64,000 nucleotides of DNA from Caulobacter ginsengisoli (GTDB lineage Bacteria > Pseudomonadota > Alphaproteobacteria > Caulobacterales > Caulobacteraceae): the NCBI RefSeq assembly GCF_030814835.1, contig NZ_JAUSVS010000004.1, positions 124,001-188,000 on the forward strand, in the 5' to 3' direction. Position numbers and translations under genes: made by a program. A model generated the notes under the pieces. That model was not told the origin of the DNA and searched no databases. It was given only the letters and a program-made list of their open reading frames with translations. Below are positions 46,818 through 56,800 of this stretch, in pieces (the stretch's first letter is position 1; each line of letters starts with the position of its first letter).

Positions 46818-47729
46818 ATGAGCCCCGACTACCCCCGCGACCTCGTCGGCTACGGCCCCAGTCCGCCCAACCCCGCCTGGCCCGGCGGCGCGCGGATCGC
46901 CGTGCAGGTGGTGCTGAACTACGAGGAGGGCGGCGAGAACTCGATCCTGCATGGCGACGCCGGGGCCGAGAGCTTTCTCTCCGACATGATCAACCCGCCG
47001 GCCATCCAGGGCGCGCGGCATATGAGCATGGAGTCGATCTACGAGTACGGATCGCGGGCTGGGGTGTGGCGGCTGCTGCGGCTGTTCGAGGAATTCAGGC
47101 TGCCGGTGACCGTGTTCGGCGTCGCCTCGGCGATGCAGCGCCATCCGCGGGTGGTCGAGGCTTTTCTCAAGGCGGGGCATGAGGTCGCCACCCACGGCTT
47201 GCGGTGGATCAACTACCAGGACATGCCCGAGGCGACGGAGCGCGAGCACCTCGAGCAGGCCATCGACCTGCACCGCCAGCTGACCGGCGAGCGGCCGCTG
47301 GGCTGGTATCTTGGGCGGACCAGCCCCAACACCCGGCGGCTGGTGGCCGAGGAGGGCGGCTTCCTCTACGACGCCGACGACTACAGCGACGACCTGCCGT
47401 TCTGGAGCCAGGTTGTGGGCAGGCCGCACCTGATCGTGCCCTACACGCTGGAGGCCAACGACATGCGCTTCTCCGGCACGGGGCTGAACACCGGCGAGCA
47501 GTTCTACAGCTATCTGAAGGACGCCTTCGACGTGCTCTACGCCGAGGGGGCCGAGGCGCCGAAAATGCTGAGTATCGGCCTGCACTGCCGCCTGGCCGGC
47601 CGGCCGGGAAAGATCGCTGGCCTGGCGCGGTTCCTGACCTATGTGACCGGGCATTCCGGCGTCTGGTTCTGCCGGCGGATCGACATCGCCCGCCACTGGC
47701 GCGAGCGCTTCCCGTATTCTGGAGTCTAG
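46818..47729 (+). CDS. puuE: Allantoinase PuuE (polysaccharide-deacetylase-like)
   Basis: 303 residues from ATG at 46818. It belongs to the metal-independent allantoinase family with a polysaccharide-deacetylase fold: YPRDLVGYGPSPPNPAWPGGARIAVQVVLNYEEGGENSILHGD is diagnostic, followed by FLSDMINPPA, MESIYEYGSRAGVWRLLRLF, HEVATHGLRWINYQDM and GWYLGRTSPNTRRLV. It opens the hydantoin ring of allantoin to allantoate. It leads the plus-strand purine operon (puuE, M20 peptidase, uraD, alc). Confidence 0.94.
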   Translation: MSPDYPRDLVGYGPSPPNPAWPGGARIAVQVVLNYEEGGENSILHGDAGAESFLSDMINPPAIQGARHMSMESIYEYGSRAGVWRLLRLFEEFRLPVTVFGVASAMQRHPRVVEAFLKAGHEVATHGLRWINYQDMPEATEREHLEQAIDLHRQLTGERPLGWYLGRTSPNTRRLVAEEGGFLYDADDYSDDLPFWSQVVGRPHLIVPYTLEANDMRFSGTGLNTGEQFYSYLKDAFDVLYAEGAEAPKMLSIGLHCRLAGRPGKIAGLARFLTYVTGHSGVWFCRRIDIARHWRERFPYSGV

Positions 47730-47730
47730 A

Positions 47731-49146
47731 ATGAGAGCCTTCTTCGCCGCCGCCGCCGCCGGCGTCCTTCTCGTCGGCAGCGCCGCCCAGGCGGCGAAAC
47801 CGCCCGCCTCGCCGATGCCCTCGCCCGCCGACCAGGCCCTGGCCCGGGACATGCTGGCCGAGCTGATCGCCATCAACACCGTCCATCCGCAGGGCACCCG
47901 CAAGGCCGCCGACGCCATCGTGGCGCGGCTGAAGGCGGGCGGCTTCCAGGACAGCGACATCCAGGTCCTGGCCCCCAAAGGCCAGGAGGCCTGGGCCAAT
48001 GTGGTGGTGCGGCTGAAAGGCAAGGGCAAGGCCCGGCCCATCCTCTACCAGGGCCATATCGACGTGGTCGAAGCCAAGCCCGAGGACTGGACCCTGCCGC
48101 CGTTCCAGCTGACCGAGAAGGACGGCTGGTTCTATGGCCGCGGCGTGCTGGACATGAAGGGCGACGACGTCGCCATCCTGCTGAGCCTGATCCGGATGAA
48201 GCGCGAGGGTTTCGTCCCCGACCGCGACATCATCGTCGCCCTCACCGCCGACGAGGAGGACGGCGACGCCAACGGCCTGGACTTCCTGCTCAAGCAGCAC
48301 CGCGACGTGATCGACGCCGAGTTCGCGGTCAATGTCGACGCCGGCGGCGGCGCCTATCTGAAGGGCAGGCGGATCGCCTACACCATGCAGACCAGCGAGA
48401 AGACCTACGTCACCTTCCAGCTGGAGGTGACCAATGCCGGCGGCCACAGCTCGCGCCCGCCCAAGGAGAACGCCATCTATCGCCTGGCCGCGGCGCTGGG
48501 CCGGCTGCAGGGCCTGGAGTTTCCCCTGAAGACCACGGCGACGACGCGCGGCCTGTTCACCGCCCAGGCGGGACGGGAGGAGGGCCAGCGCAAGGCCGAC
48601 TTCCTGGCGGTCGCCCAGGACGCCCCCGATCCGGCCGCTGCCGCCCGGCTGGGCGAGGACCCGTTCTGGAACGCCATGCTGCACACCACCTGCACCCCCA
48701 CCCTGCTGGCCGGCGGCCATGCCGAGAACGCCCTGCCGCAGCGGGCGACCGTCGCCATCCAGTGCCGGATGATGCCGGGCGACACCGAGGCCCAGACGAT
48801 GGCCGTCATCGTCAAGGCGGTCGACGACCCCAAGGTCGTGGTCACGGTGATCAACCCCGCCCAGAACAGCGCCGAATCGCCGCCGACCCCGGCCCTGATG
48901 AAGACCGTCCAGGGCGTGGTCTCGGGCCTGTGGCCGGGCGTGGTCCTCAACCCGGTGATGGAGACCGGCGCCACCGACGGCATCTACAGCCGGGCGGCGG
49001 GTATTCCCACCTACGGCCTGTCGGGCATGTTCAGCGACCTGGAGGACAACCGCGCCCATGGCCGCGACGAGCGCATCCTGGTCAGCGCCTTCTACGAGGA
49101 TGTCGAGTTCTCGTACCGGCTGATGAAGGCCCTGAGCCGCGCATGA
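47731..49146 (+). CDS. Secreted M20-family metallopeptidase within the purine operon
   Basis: 471 residues with a signal peptide (FFAAAAAGVLLVGSAAQAA). Di-zinc M20 motifs: YQGHIDVVEA (first His/Asp), FYGRGVLDMKGDDVAI (bridging Asp), ALTADEEDGDANG (catalytic Glu pair), and a late His in RAHGRDERIL. The dimerisation lid domain lies at about 215-340. Sequence type is M20 carboxypeptidase/aminoacylase, not the allantoate amidohydrolase branch, and it is exported. It starts 1 bp after the puuE stop and its stop overlaps uraD by 4 nt, so it is firmly part of the allantoin operon. The substrate is unknown. Confidence 0.9.
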   Translation: MRAFFAAAAAGVLLVGSAAQAAKPPASPMPSPADQALARDMLAELIAINTVHPQGTRKAADAIVARLKAGGFQDSDIQVLAPKGQEAWANVVVRLKGKGKARPILYQGHIDVVEAKPEDWTLPPFQLTEKDGWFYGRGVLDMKGDDVAILLSLIRMKREGFVPDRDIIVALTADEEDGDANGLDFLLKQHRDVIDAEFAVNVDAGGGAYLKGRRIAYTMQTSEKTYVTFQLEVTNAGGHSSRPPKENAIYRLAAALGRLQGLEFPLKTTATTRGLFTAQAGREEGQRKADFLAVAQDAPDPAAAARLGEDPFWNAMLHTTCTPTLLAGGHAENALPQRATVAIQCRMMPGDTEAQTMAVIVKAVDDPKVVVTVINPAQNSAESPPTPALMKTVQGVVSGLWPGVVLNPVMETGATDGIYSRAAGIPTYGLSGMFSDLEDNRAHGRDERILVSAFYEDVEFSYRLMKALSRA

Positions 49147-49616
49147 CCCGGGCGGAATTCCTGGCGGCCTATGGCGCGGTCTACGAGGCCTCGCCCTGGG
49201 TCGCCGAGGCGGTCTGGCCGCCGTCCGGCGATCTCGCGGCGGCGATGCGGGCCGCCGTCGATTCCGCGTCTTATGAACAGAAGCTGGCCCTGATCCGCGC
49301 CCACCCCGAGCTGGCCGGCCGCACCGCCATCGCCGGCGAAATGGCCGAGGCGTCCAAGCGCGAGCAGTCGGGCGCGGGCCTGGACCGCTGCACGCCGGAG
49401 GAGTTCGCCCAGTTCCAGCGGCTGAACGGCGCCTACAACGCCCGCTTCGGCTTTCCCTTCATCATCGCGGTGAAGGGGCTGACCCGGGCCGATATCCTGG
49501 CGGCCTTCCGCGCGCGGCTGGACAATGACCCGCAAACCGAGTTCGACACGGCCCTGGAACAGATCCACCGCATCGCGGGCTTTCGGCTCGCGGACCTGCC
49601 GGAGCCCAAAGCGTGA
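49143..49616 (+). CDS. uraD: OHCU decarboxylase
   Basis: 157 residues from ATG at 49143 (ATGA overlap with the peptidase stop). It decarboxylates 2-oxo-4-hydroxy-4-carboxy-5-ureidoimidazoline to S-allantoin. The family pattern is complete: FLAAYGAVYEASPWVAEAVW, LIRAHPELAGR (catalytic His), EQSGAGLD and FQRLNGAYNARFGFPFIIAVKG. Length is right for a single-domain UraD. Its stop overlaps the alc GTG start. Confidence 0.94.
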   Translation: MTRAEFLAAYGAVYEASPWVAEAVWPPSGDLAAAMRAAVDSASYEQKLALIRAHPELAGRTAIAGEMAEASKREQSGAGLDRCTPEEFAQFQRLNGAYNARFGFPFIIAVKGLTRADILAAFRARLDNDPQTEFDTALEQIHRIAGFRLADLPEPKA

Positions 49617-50590
49617 GCGATTTCTCCCCCGTCGGCCTGATCGACCTGGCCCAGCCCCGGCTGGGCGCCGAAGTGGTCTACGCGACCGACGACTTCTTCG
49701 CCGACAAGAGCCGGCTGATCGATCCGGCCGAGCCTGTGTTCATCCCGGGCAAGTATGACGACAACGGCAAATGGATGGACGGCTGGGAGAGCCGCCGTAA
49801 GCGCGTTCCGGGCTACGACTGGGCCATCGTGCGGCTGGGCGTTCCGGGCCGCATCGCCGGCTTCGAGATCGACACCCGCCACTTCACCGGCAACTACCCG
49901 CCGCGGGCCTCGATCGACGGCTGCTACTGTCGTGAGGCGATTCCGCCAGGGGACACGGCCTGGACCTCCCTGCTGGGCGTCACGGATTTGCAGGGCGACA
50001 GCCGCCGGCTGGCCGCCGCCGAGACCCCGGGGGTCTGGACCCATGTGCGGCTGAACATCTTCCCCGACGGCGGGGTGGCCCGGCTGCGGGTCTTTGGCCG
50101 GGTCGAGGTGGACTGGAGCGCCATCGGCGACCGCCGGGTCGACCTGCTGGCCCTGGAAAACGGCGGTCGCGGCCTGCTGGCCAACAACGAGCATTACGGC
50201 CGGGTCGAAAACCTGACCGCGCCGGGCCGGGGCAGGGACATGGGCGATGGCTGGGAAACCCGGCGGCGGCGCGAGCCCGGCCATGACTGGGCGGTGCTGG
50301 CGCTGGGTCACGCCGGCCGGATCGAGGAGATTCTGGTCGACACCCGCCACTTCAAGGGCAACTACCCCGACCGCTGCATGATCCAGGCGACGACGGAGGA
50401 CGCCGGGCCGCTGGAAACCCTGGAGGCGCGGTCGGCCGCCTGGCCGGTGCTGCTGCCCGAGGTCAAGCTGCAGGCTGACGCCGAACACCGGTTCGAGGTG
50501 GCGGACTCAGCGGCAATTCGATTTGTGCGGCTGAATATCTTTCCGGATGGCGGGGTCAGCCGCCTGCGGCTGTGGGGCCGGCAGGCCTGA
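49613..50590 (+). CDS. alc: Allantoicase
   Basis: 325 residues from a GTG at 49613 (GTGA overlap with uraD). It hydrolyses allantoate to ureidoglycolate and urea. The protein is an internal duplication of a jelly-roll domain: MDGWESRRKRVPGYDWAIVRLG...FEIDTRHFTGNYP in the first half and GDGWETRRRREPGHDWAVLALG...ILVDTRHFKGNYPDRC in the second, each ending VRLNIFPDGGVxRLRxxGR. With allA encoded on the other side of the cluster it completes conversion of allantoin to glyoxylate. Last gene of the operon. Confidence 0.95.
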   Translation: MSDFSPVGLIDLAQPRLGAEVVYATDDFFADKSRLIDPAEPVFIPGKYDDNGKWMDGWESRRKRVPGYDWAIVRLGVPGRIAGFEIDTRHFTGNYPPRASIDGCYCREAIPPGDTAWTSLLGVTDLQGDSRRLAAAETPGVWTHVRLNIFPDGGVARLRVFGRVEVDWSAIGDRRVDLLALENGGRGLLANNEHYGRVENLTAPGRGRDMGDGWETRRRREPGHDWAVLALGHAGRIEEILVDTRHFKGNYPDRCMIQATTEDAGPLETLEARSAAWPVLLPEVKLQADAEHRFEVADSAAIRFVRLNIFPDGGVSRLRLWGRQA

Positions 50591-50803
50591 GGTCTGTCGC
50601 CTGAACGACGTTTACTGTCTCCGGTTGACACAGTTTCCGGCCGGAATTCGCGCCTGAGGCGAAACCCCCGTTTTTGGGGTCTCAAACCCCATGGACGAAA
50701 CGTCGCAGGCGAATTAGGGTCGTGGAACGATGTTCCAATTGGGGAGGGGTGTGTCGGCCCCCTACCCATGTCTCATATAAGCCAACCTGAGGGGGTTCGC
50801 CCA

Positions 50804-53800
50804 ATGTCTGCTTCGTCCAGCCGGTATGCTCGCCGTCGTCTGTCCCTGCTCGCCAGCTCGTCGCTGGTGGCCGCCACGCTGATGGCGGGGGTCGGCGGGG
50901 TCGCCACCCTGGCGCCCAGCACCGCCTTCGCCGCCAACGAGTGCGGCGATCCTTCGGTGAATGCCGGAGGGGCGGACAACTTCACCTGCGCTGGCGCTTA
51001 TCCGGCGGGCGTAACCTATACGACCGACGGCGTTCTGACGCTCAACCTCGAGGACGGGGTCGCCATCACCGGCGGTCTGGCGGTGAACAGCGGCGCCCCG
51101 GGCTCGAACGTGACGATCTTCGCCACGACGAACGTCGCCAACTCGGGCGACCCCGTCATCGTCAACGCCGCGGGCTATGCGATCGACGTCCAGGTCGGTG
51201 ACGCCGGCGGCATCGACATCGACCTGCGCAGCAACGACTTCGGCGACGCCGGGATCTCGATCTCCGGCGGCCGCGGCATCCGCGCCGACAACGGCACGGG
51301 CAATTCGCAGGTGCGGATGAACGAAGGCTCGGTCAATGCAACGGCCGGCTTCGGCATCTTCGCCGACGGCGGCATCGGCACCACGGGCGTCTTCCTGCTC
51401 GGCGGCGCGACCGTGACCTCGACCGGGACGGCGGTCTTCTCCCGTTCTACCGCGGGCAATTCGCAGGTCATCACCTCGGGCCTGATCACCAGCACCCTGG
51501 GCGATGGCATCTTCGCCAGCGGCCAGCAGGGCGTCAATGTCAGCACCGGTGCGGTCTCGGCCGCGGCCGGCAACGGCGTCTCGGCGACCTCCAGCCAGGG
51601 CGACGTTCTGGTCGTCACAGGCGGCGCGGTCAGCGGCGGCCTCAGCGGCATCACCGCCACGGCGGCGACCACCCACTCCGTCGTCGTCATTACCGGCGAC
51701 ACCGTCAGCAGCACCGGCGGGACCGGCATCGCCGTCAGCACCGCCCAGGGCCAGGCGACGGTCGACACCACCGGCGGCGGCCAGGTTACCGGCACGGTCG
51801 GCATCAATGTCACCACCACCGGCAATGGCGCCATCAACCTCGACACCGGCAGCGTCACCGGCACGGCCGGCTCGGCCATCGCCACCACCACCAACGGCTC
51901 TGGCCTGACCGACATCGATGTCGACGGGGCGATCAACGCCACCGGCGGCAACGGCATCACCGCCGGCGCCAACGGCAGCGGCGACATCGAGATCTCGCTG
52001 ACCGCGGCCAGCACCATCAACGCCACCGGCGGGGGCATCTTCGCCCTCAGCAACAGCGGCAACGTCACGGTCGACGGCGACGGCGCCATCACCGTCACGG
52101 GCGGCTACGGCATCTACGCCAACAGCAACACCGGCAGCGTGGTGGTCAACACGGCCGCCGGCAGCACCATCGACGCCGACAACGGCTACGGCATCGCGGC
52201 GGGCGTGTTCCAGGCCGGTGGCGGCAGCGTCACCGTGGTCGCCGACGGCGACGTCGGCGGCGTGGGCAACGCGGTCGGCGCCGACGGCATCGTCGGGGTG
52301 ATCTTCAACGCCGGCAACAGCTCGAACGTCAACGTCACCGTCAACGGCGATGTCTATGCCGACGGCACGGGCATCCTGGGCGCCGGCGTCGGCGCCCGGA
52401 CCAGCGGCACGGGCGACGCCACGGCCACGGCCAACGGCACGGTCGTGACGACCGGCAACGTCGGCGTGCTGGCCCAGATCAACAACGGCCTGGGCGCGGG
52501 CGACGCCACGGCCACGGCCGGGGTCGGCTCGAACGTCACCGGCGGCAACTATGGCGTCGTGGCGACCACCTCCGGCACGGGCGACGCCACGGCCACGGCG
52601 GCGGCGGGTTCGACCGTCGCCGGCGGGATCGGCGGCGTGTTCGCCAATGCGAACACGGGCGACGCGGCGGCCAATGTGGGCGCGGGCGCGACCGTCACTG
52701 GCGGCCAGTTCGGCGTGTCCGCCGTCTCGGCGGGCGGCGAGGCCAGTTCGACCATCGGCGATGGCGCGATCATCGATCCGGACGACTACGGCGTGAACGA
52801 CACGGCGGCGACCGACGCCACCACCACGCTGGGCAACAACGTCAATATCGACGTCAACAACACCGACGCCGACACCATCGCCATCGGCATCAACACCCAG
52901 AGCAGCGCGGCGGCCGACACCGGCGTGGGCGATCCCTCGGTGGAAGTGATGGCCGGCACCGGCCTGGTCATCAGAGTCGATGACGGCGCGGGCCTGGCGG
53001 CGGACGGCGGCATGGGCATCCGGGCCGTCAACACCGGCGGCGGTACGGGCAGCGTCTCGGTCGATATCGGCGACGGCGCCGACATCGCCGTCGTCGGCGA
53101 CGGCACCGGCGGCATCGTCGGCATCACCGTTGGCTCGGGCGACGTGACCATCGTCACCGGCACCGGCTCGATTATCACCGGCTTCCCGGACGACAATGGC
53201 GTCGACACCGCCGGCAACCTGCCGGCGACCATCGGTATCTATGGCGCCTCCACCAGCGGCGACGTGTCCATCACCACCAACGCCTTCGTCAGCTCCAACG
53301 GCACGGGCGTCCCCGGGGACGTCGAAACCTACGGCATCCTGGCCACCACCGGCGGCGCGGGCACGGTGACCGTCAATACCGGCGGCAGCATCGTCGCGGC
53401 GGACGACACCGGCATTCGGGCCGTCACCACCAACGGCAATATCGACGTCACCGTCGGCGCCGGCGGCGTGCTGGGCCAGAACGAGGTCGGCGTCTCGGCC
53501 GCCAGCAGCGGCTCTGGCATCGTCACCGTCACCAACAACGGCGCGGTGAACGCCGGCACGGTCGGCATCGCGGCCAGCACCGGCAGCGGCCAGTCCAACG
53601 TCAATGTCAACGACACCGTCAATGGCGCCATCGGCGTCACCTCGACGGCCACCGCGGCCGGCGGGACCTCGACCGTCATCACCGCGGCGGGCGGCGTCGT
53701 CACCGGCAGCGCCGGCGACGGCATCCAGACCAGCACGGTGGACGGACTGAACACCGTGACCACTGGCGATAACGTCTTCGCCACCGGCGGCGACGGCGTC

Positions 53801-56800
53801 GACGCCTCCAGCACCAGCGGCAGCCTGGCTCTGACCCTCAACGGCACGGTGGTCACCGCCACCGGCGGCGTTGGCGTGCGGGCGGTCACCGGCGGGGCCG
53901 GCGATGTCGACATCACCGGCAGCGCCGACATCAGCGGCACGACCGGGGTCCTCGCCACCAGCGCCTCCGGCGACATCACGATGAACCCGTATTTCGGCTC
54001 CATCACCGGCACCGCCGGCGACGGCATCACCGCGACCTCGGGCTCGGGCAACATCACCCTGAACCTGTTCGACGCGACCAGCGGCACGGTCAACGGCATC
54101 AACGCCAATTCGACCAGCGGCAATATCGTCATCAGCACCGGCTTCGATCCGACCACCGGCGTCACCGGCGACGGTGTCAATGCCCTGACCGGCGGCGCCG
54201 GCTCGGTGCAGATCTTCACCTTCGGCGCGACCAGCGGCGTCATCGGCATCGACGCGGAGACGACCGGCACCGGCCTGATCCAGATCGAAACCCTGGGCCT
54301 GGGCGCGGTCAGCTCCACCGCCGGCGACGCCATCCAGGCGACCAGCAACAGCGGCGCGATCAACGTCATTCTGCGTGACGCCGCCAATGCGGTCGGCGGA
54401 GACGGCATCCATGCCACCTCCAATTTCGGCAACATCGACATCACCACGCTGGCCGCCGGCGACATCGCCGGCACGGCCAACAACGGCATCGTCGCCCTCA
54501 CCGCCGGCGGCGGCGCGATCACCGTCAACACCCTCGGCGACATCGGTTCGGCCGGCGTTGGCAACGACGTCTCGGTCGACGGCATCGACACGACGATGAT
54601 CAGCGGCTCGGGCGCCACCACCATCACCCAGGGCGGCGCCATCTGGGCCAACCAGATCGGGATCGATGTCTTCTCCAACGGCTCGGGCCTGACCACCGTC
54701 AACGCCAACGCCAACATCACCGCCGCGACCAATGACGGCATCCAGGTCACCTCCGGCGGCGCCGGTACGGGCGGCATCACCATCGTCCAGGCGGCCGGCA
54801 CGACCATCACCGCCAGCAATGACGCCATCGAGGCTTCCGTCGGCAACGCCGCCAGCGCCGGGCTGATCGACGTCACGGTCAATGGCGCCCTGGTCGCCGA
54901 CACCACGCCCAGCAGCGGCTACGGCGTGTTCGCGGTGAACGGCGGCACGGGCGGGATCACCGAACGCCTGACGGCGACCGGCTCGATCGCCGGTTCGGCG
55001 GATGTCGGCCTCTATGCCGGGGTCACCGGGACCGCCGGCGCCATCACCATCACCAACACCGGGGCCATCGGCACCGTGGGCGACTCGATCGACAACGTCG
55101 GCATCTACGCCAACCAGTCGAACGTGGCCGGCACGGGCACGATCAACATCCAGTCGACCGGCGCCTTCGGGATCTTCGCGGTCAACTCGGGCATCTACGC
55201 CACCAACTCGGGGAGCGGCTCCACCCAGGTGTTCACCTCGGGCGGCAGCGCCATCACCGTCACCGGCGTCGGCTCGACCGGCATCACCGCCATCGGCAGT
55301 GGCGGGCTGGTGCAGGTGGCCAACAACGTGGCGATCACCGCCACGACCGGCGCCGGCTCGATCGGCATCAACGCCTCCAACGTCAACGGAACGCTGTCGG
55401 TGGGCACCAGCGGGGCGGTCAGCTCCACCGGTGACGCCATCCACACCGTCAACACCGGGACCGGGACCAGCACGGTCTTCACGGTGGCGGGCGGCGTGCT
55501 GACCTCCTCGACCGGCGACGGCATGGATGTCAGCGGCGTCAACGGCCTGATCGACATCGACACCGCGGCCAACGTCACCGGCGCCCTTAACGGCATCCTG
55601 GCGGTCAACAGCGGCACGGGCGCGATCACCGTCGACACCACCGCGGCCTCGGGCGTGACCGGCAACGGCGGCGACGGCATCCATGCCCAGTCGGCCGGCG
55701 GCGCGGTCACCGTGACCACCAATGGCGCGACCGCGGGCCTGAGCGACGGGATCGAGGCTTCCTCGACCGCCGCCACCGTGACCGTAACCAACAACGGCAC
55801 GGTCAACGCCACCAACGCCAACGGCATCCTGACCGGCAACACCGGCGCGGGCGTCACCAACATCAACGTCAACGCCAACGTCACCTCGACGGGCGCGGGC
55901 TTCGCGGCGGTCAACGCCGTGACGACCGGCACGGGCACCATCACGGTCGCCAGCGCCGCCAACCGCACCATCGTCGACGCCGTCGGCAGCGCGGTCCGCA
56001 CCACCTCGGCGGGCGGCACGGTCAACATCACCACCAACACCGGCACCACCCTGATCGGGGCCGGCGCGGGCGTGAACGGCTGGGTCGTCGATCTGAACAA
56101 CCTCGCCGGCGGCACCACCACCTTCACGGTCGGCGCCAACAGCGTGGTCCGTTCGACCGACAACACCACCACGGGCTACGACGACCTGGCCATCCGGGGC
56201 ATCGGCGGCAGCGTGGTGATCAACAACGGCGGCCGTATCCAGGGCCGGGTCCTGTTCTCGGGCCTGACCGGGAACGTGGTGTTCAACAACACCTCGACCT
56301 TCTCCTGGCACACCACCGGGGCCAGCACCTTCAGCCCCGGCGCCGACCAGCTGAACAACAGCGGCATCATCTTCACCAACGCCGGCGCGGCGGCCACCTC
56401 GTTCGACTTCGGAGCGGGTGCGGACGTCTTCGCCAACAGCGGCGAACTGATCGTCGGTGAGCCCGCCGAAGGCGCGGCGACCCTGACCATCACCAACCTG
56501 GAGACCTGGAACAACTCCGGTCGGATCGTGTTCGGCTCGTCCGGAACGACCCTGACGGCGGCGTCCGACGGCTTCACCAACGACCGCATCCTCGCGGCCG
56601 GGACCACCTTCAACGGGACCGGCTCCAGCCGCCTGGTGATGGACGCCAACCTCGGCGCCACCGTCCAGACCAGCTGCGCGGTCCTGACGGCGGCCGACTG
56701 CTTCAGCCTGACCGGCGGCACCACCACCGGCAGCACCCTGGTCCTGGTCACCGACAACAGCCCCAACGCCTTCGGCGCTTTCAACCCGGGCGGCATCGTC

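Noticed and set aside
47731-49146. Allantoate amidohydrolase call for the M20 gene
   Set aside because: The protein has an export signal and motif spacing of general M20 carboxypeptidases, and the pathway step is already provided by the allantoicase gene.
50625-50660. TTGACA box upstream of the autotransporter as a sigma-70 promoter
   Set aside because: No acceptable -10 hexamer lies 16-18 bp downstream; the spacing region is GC-rich.
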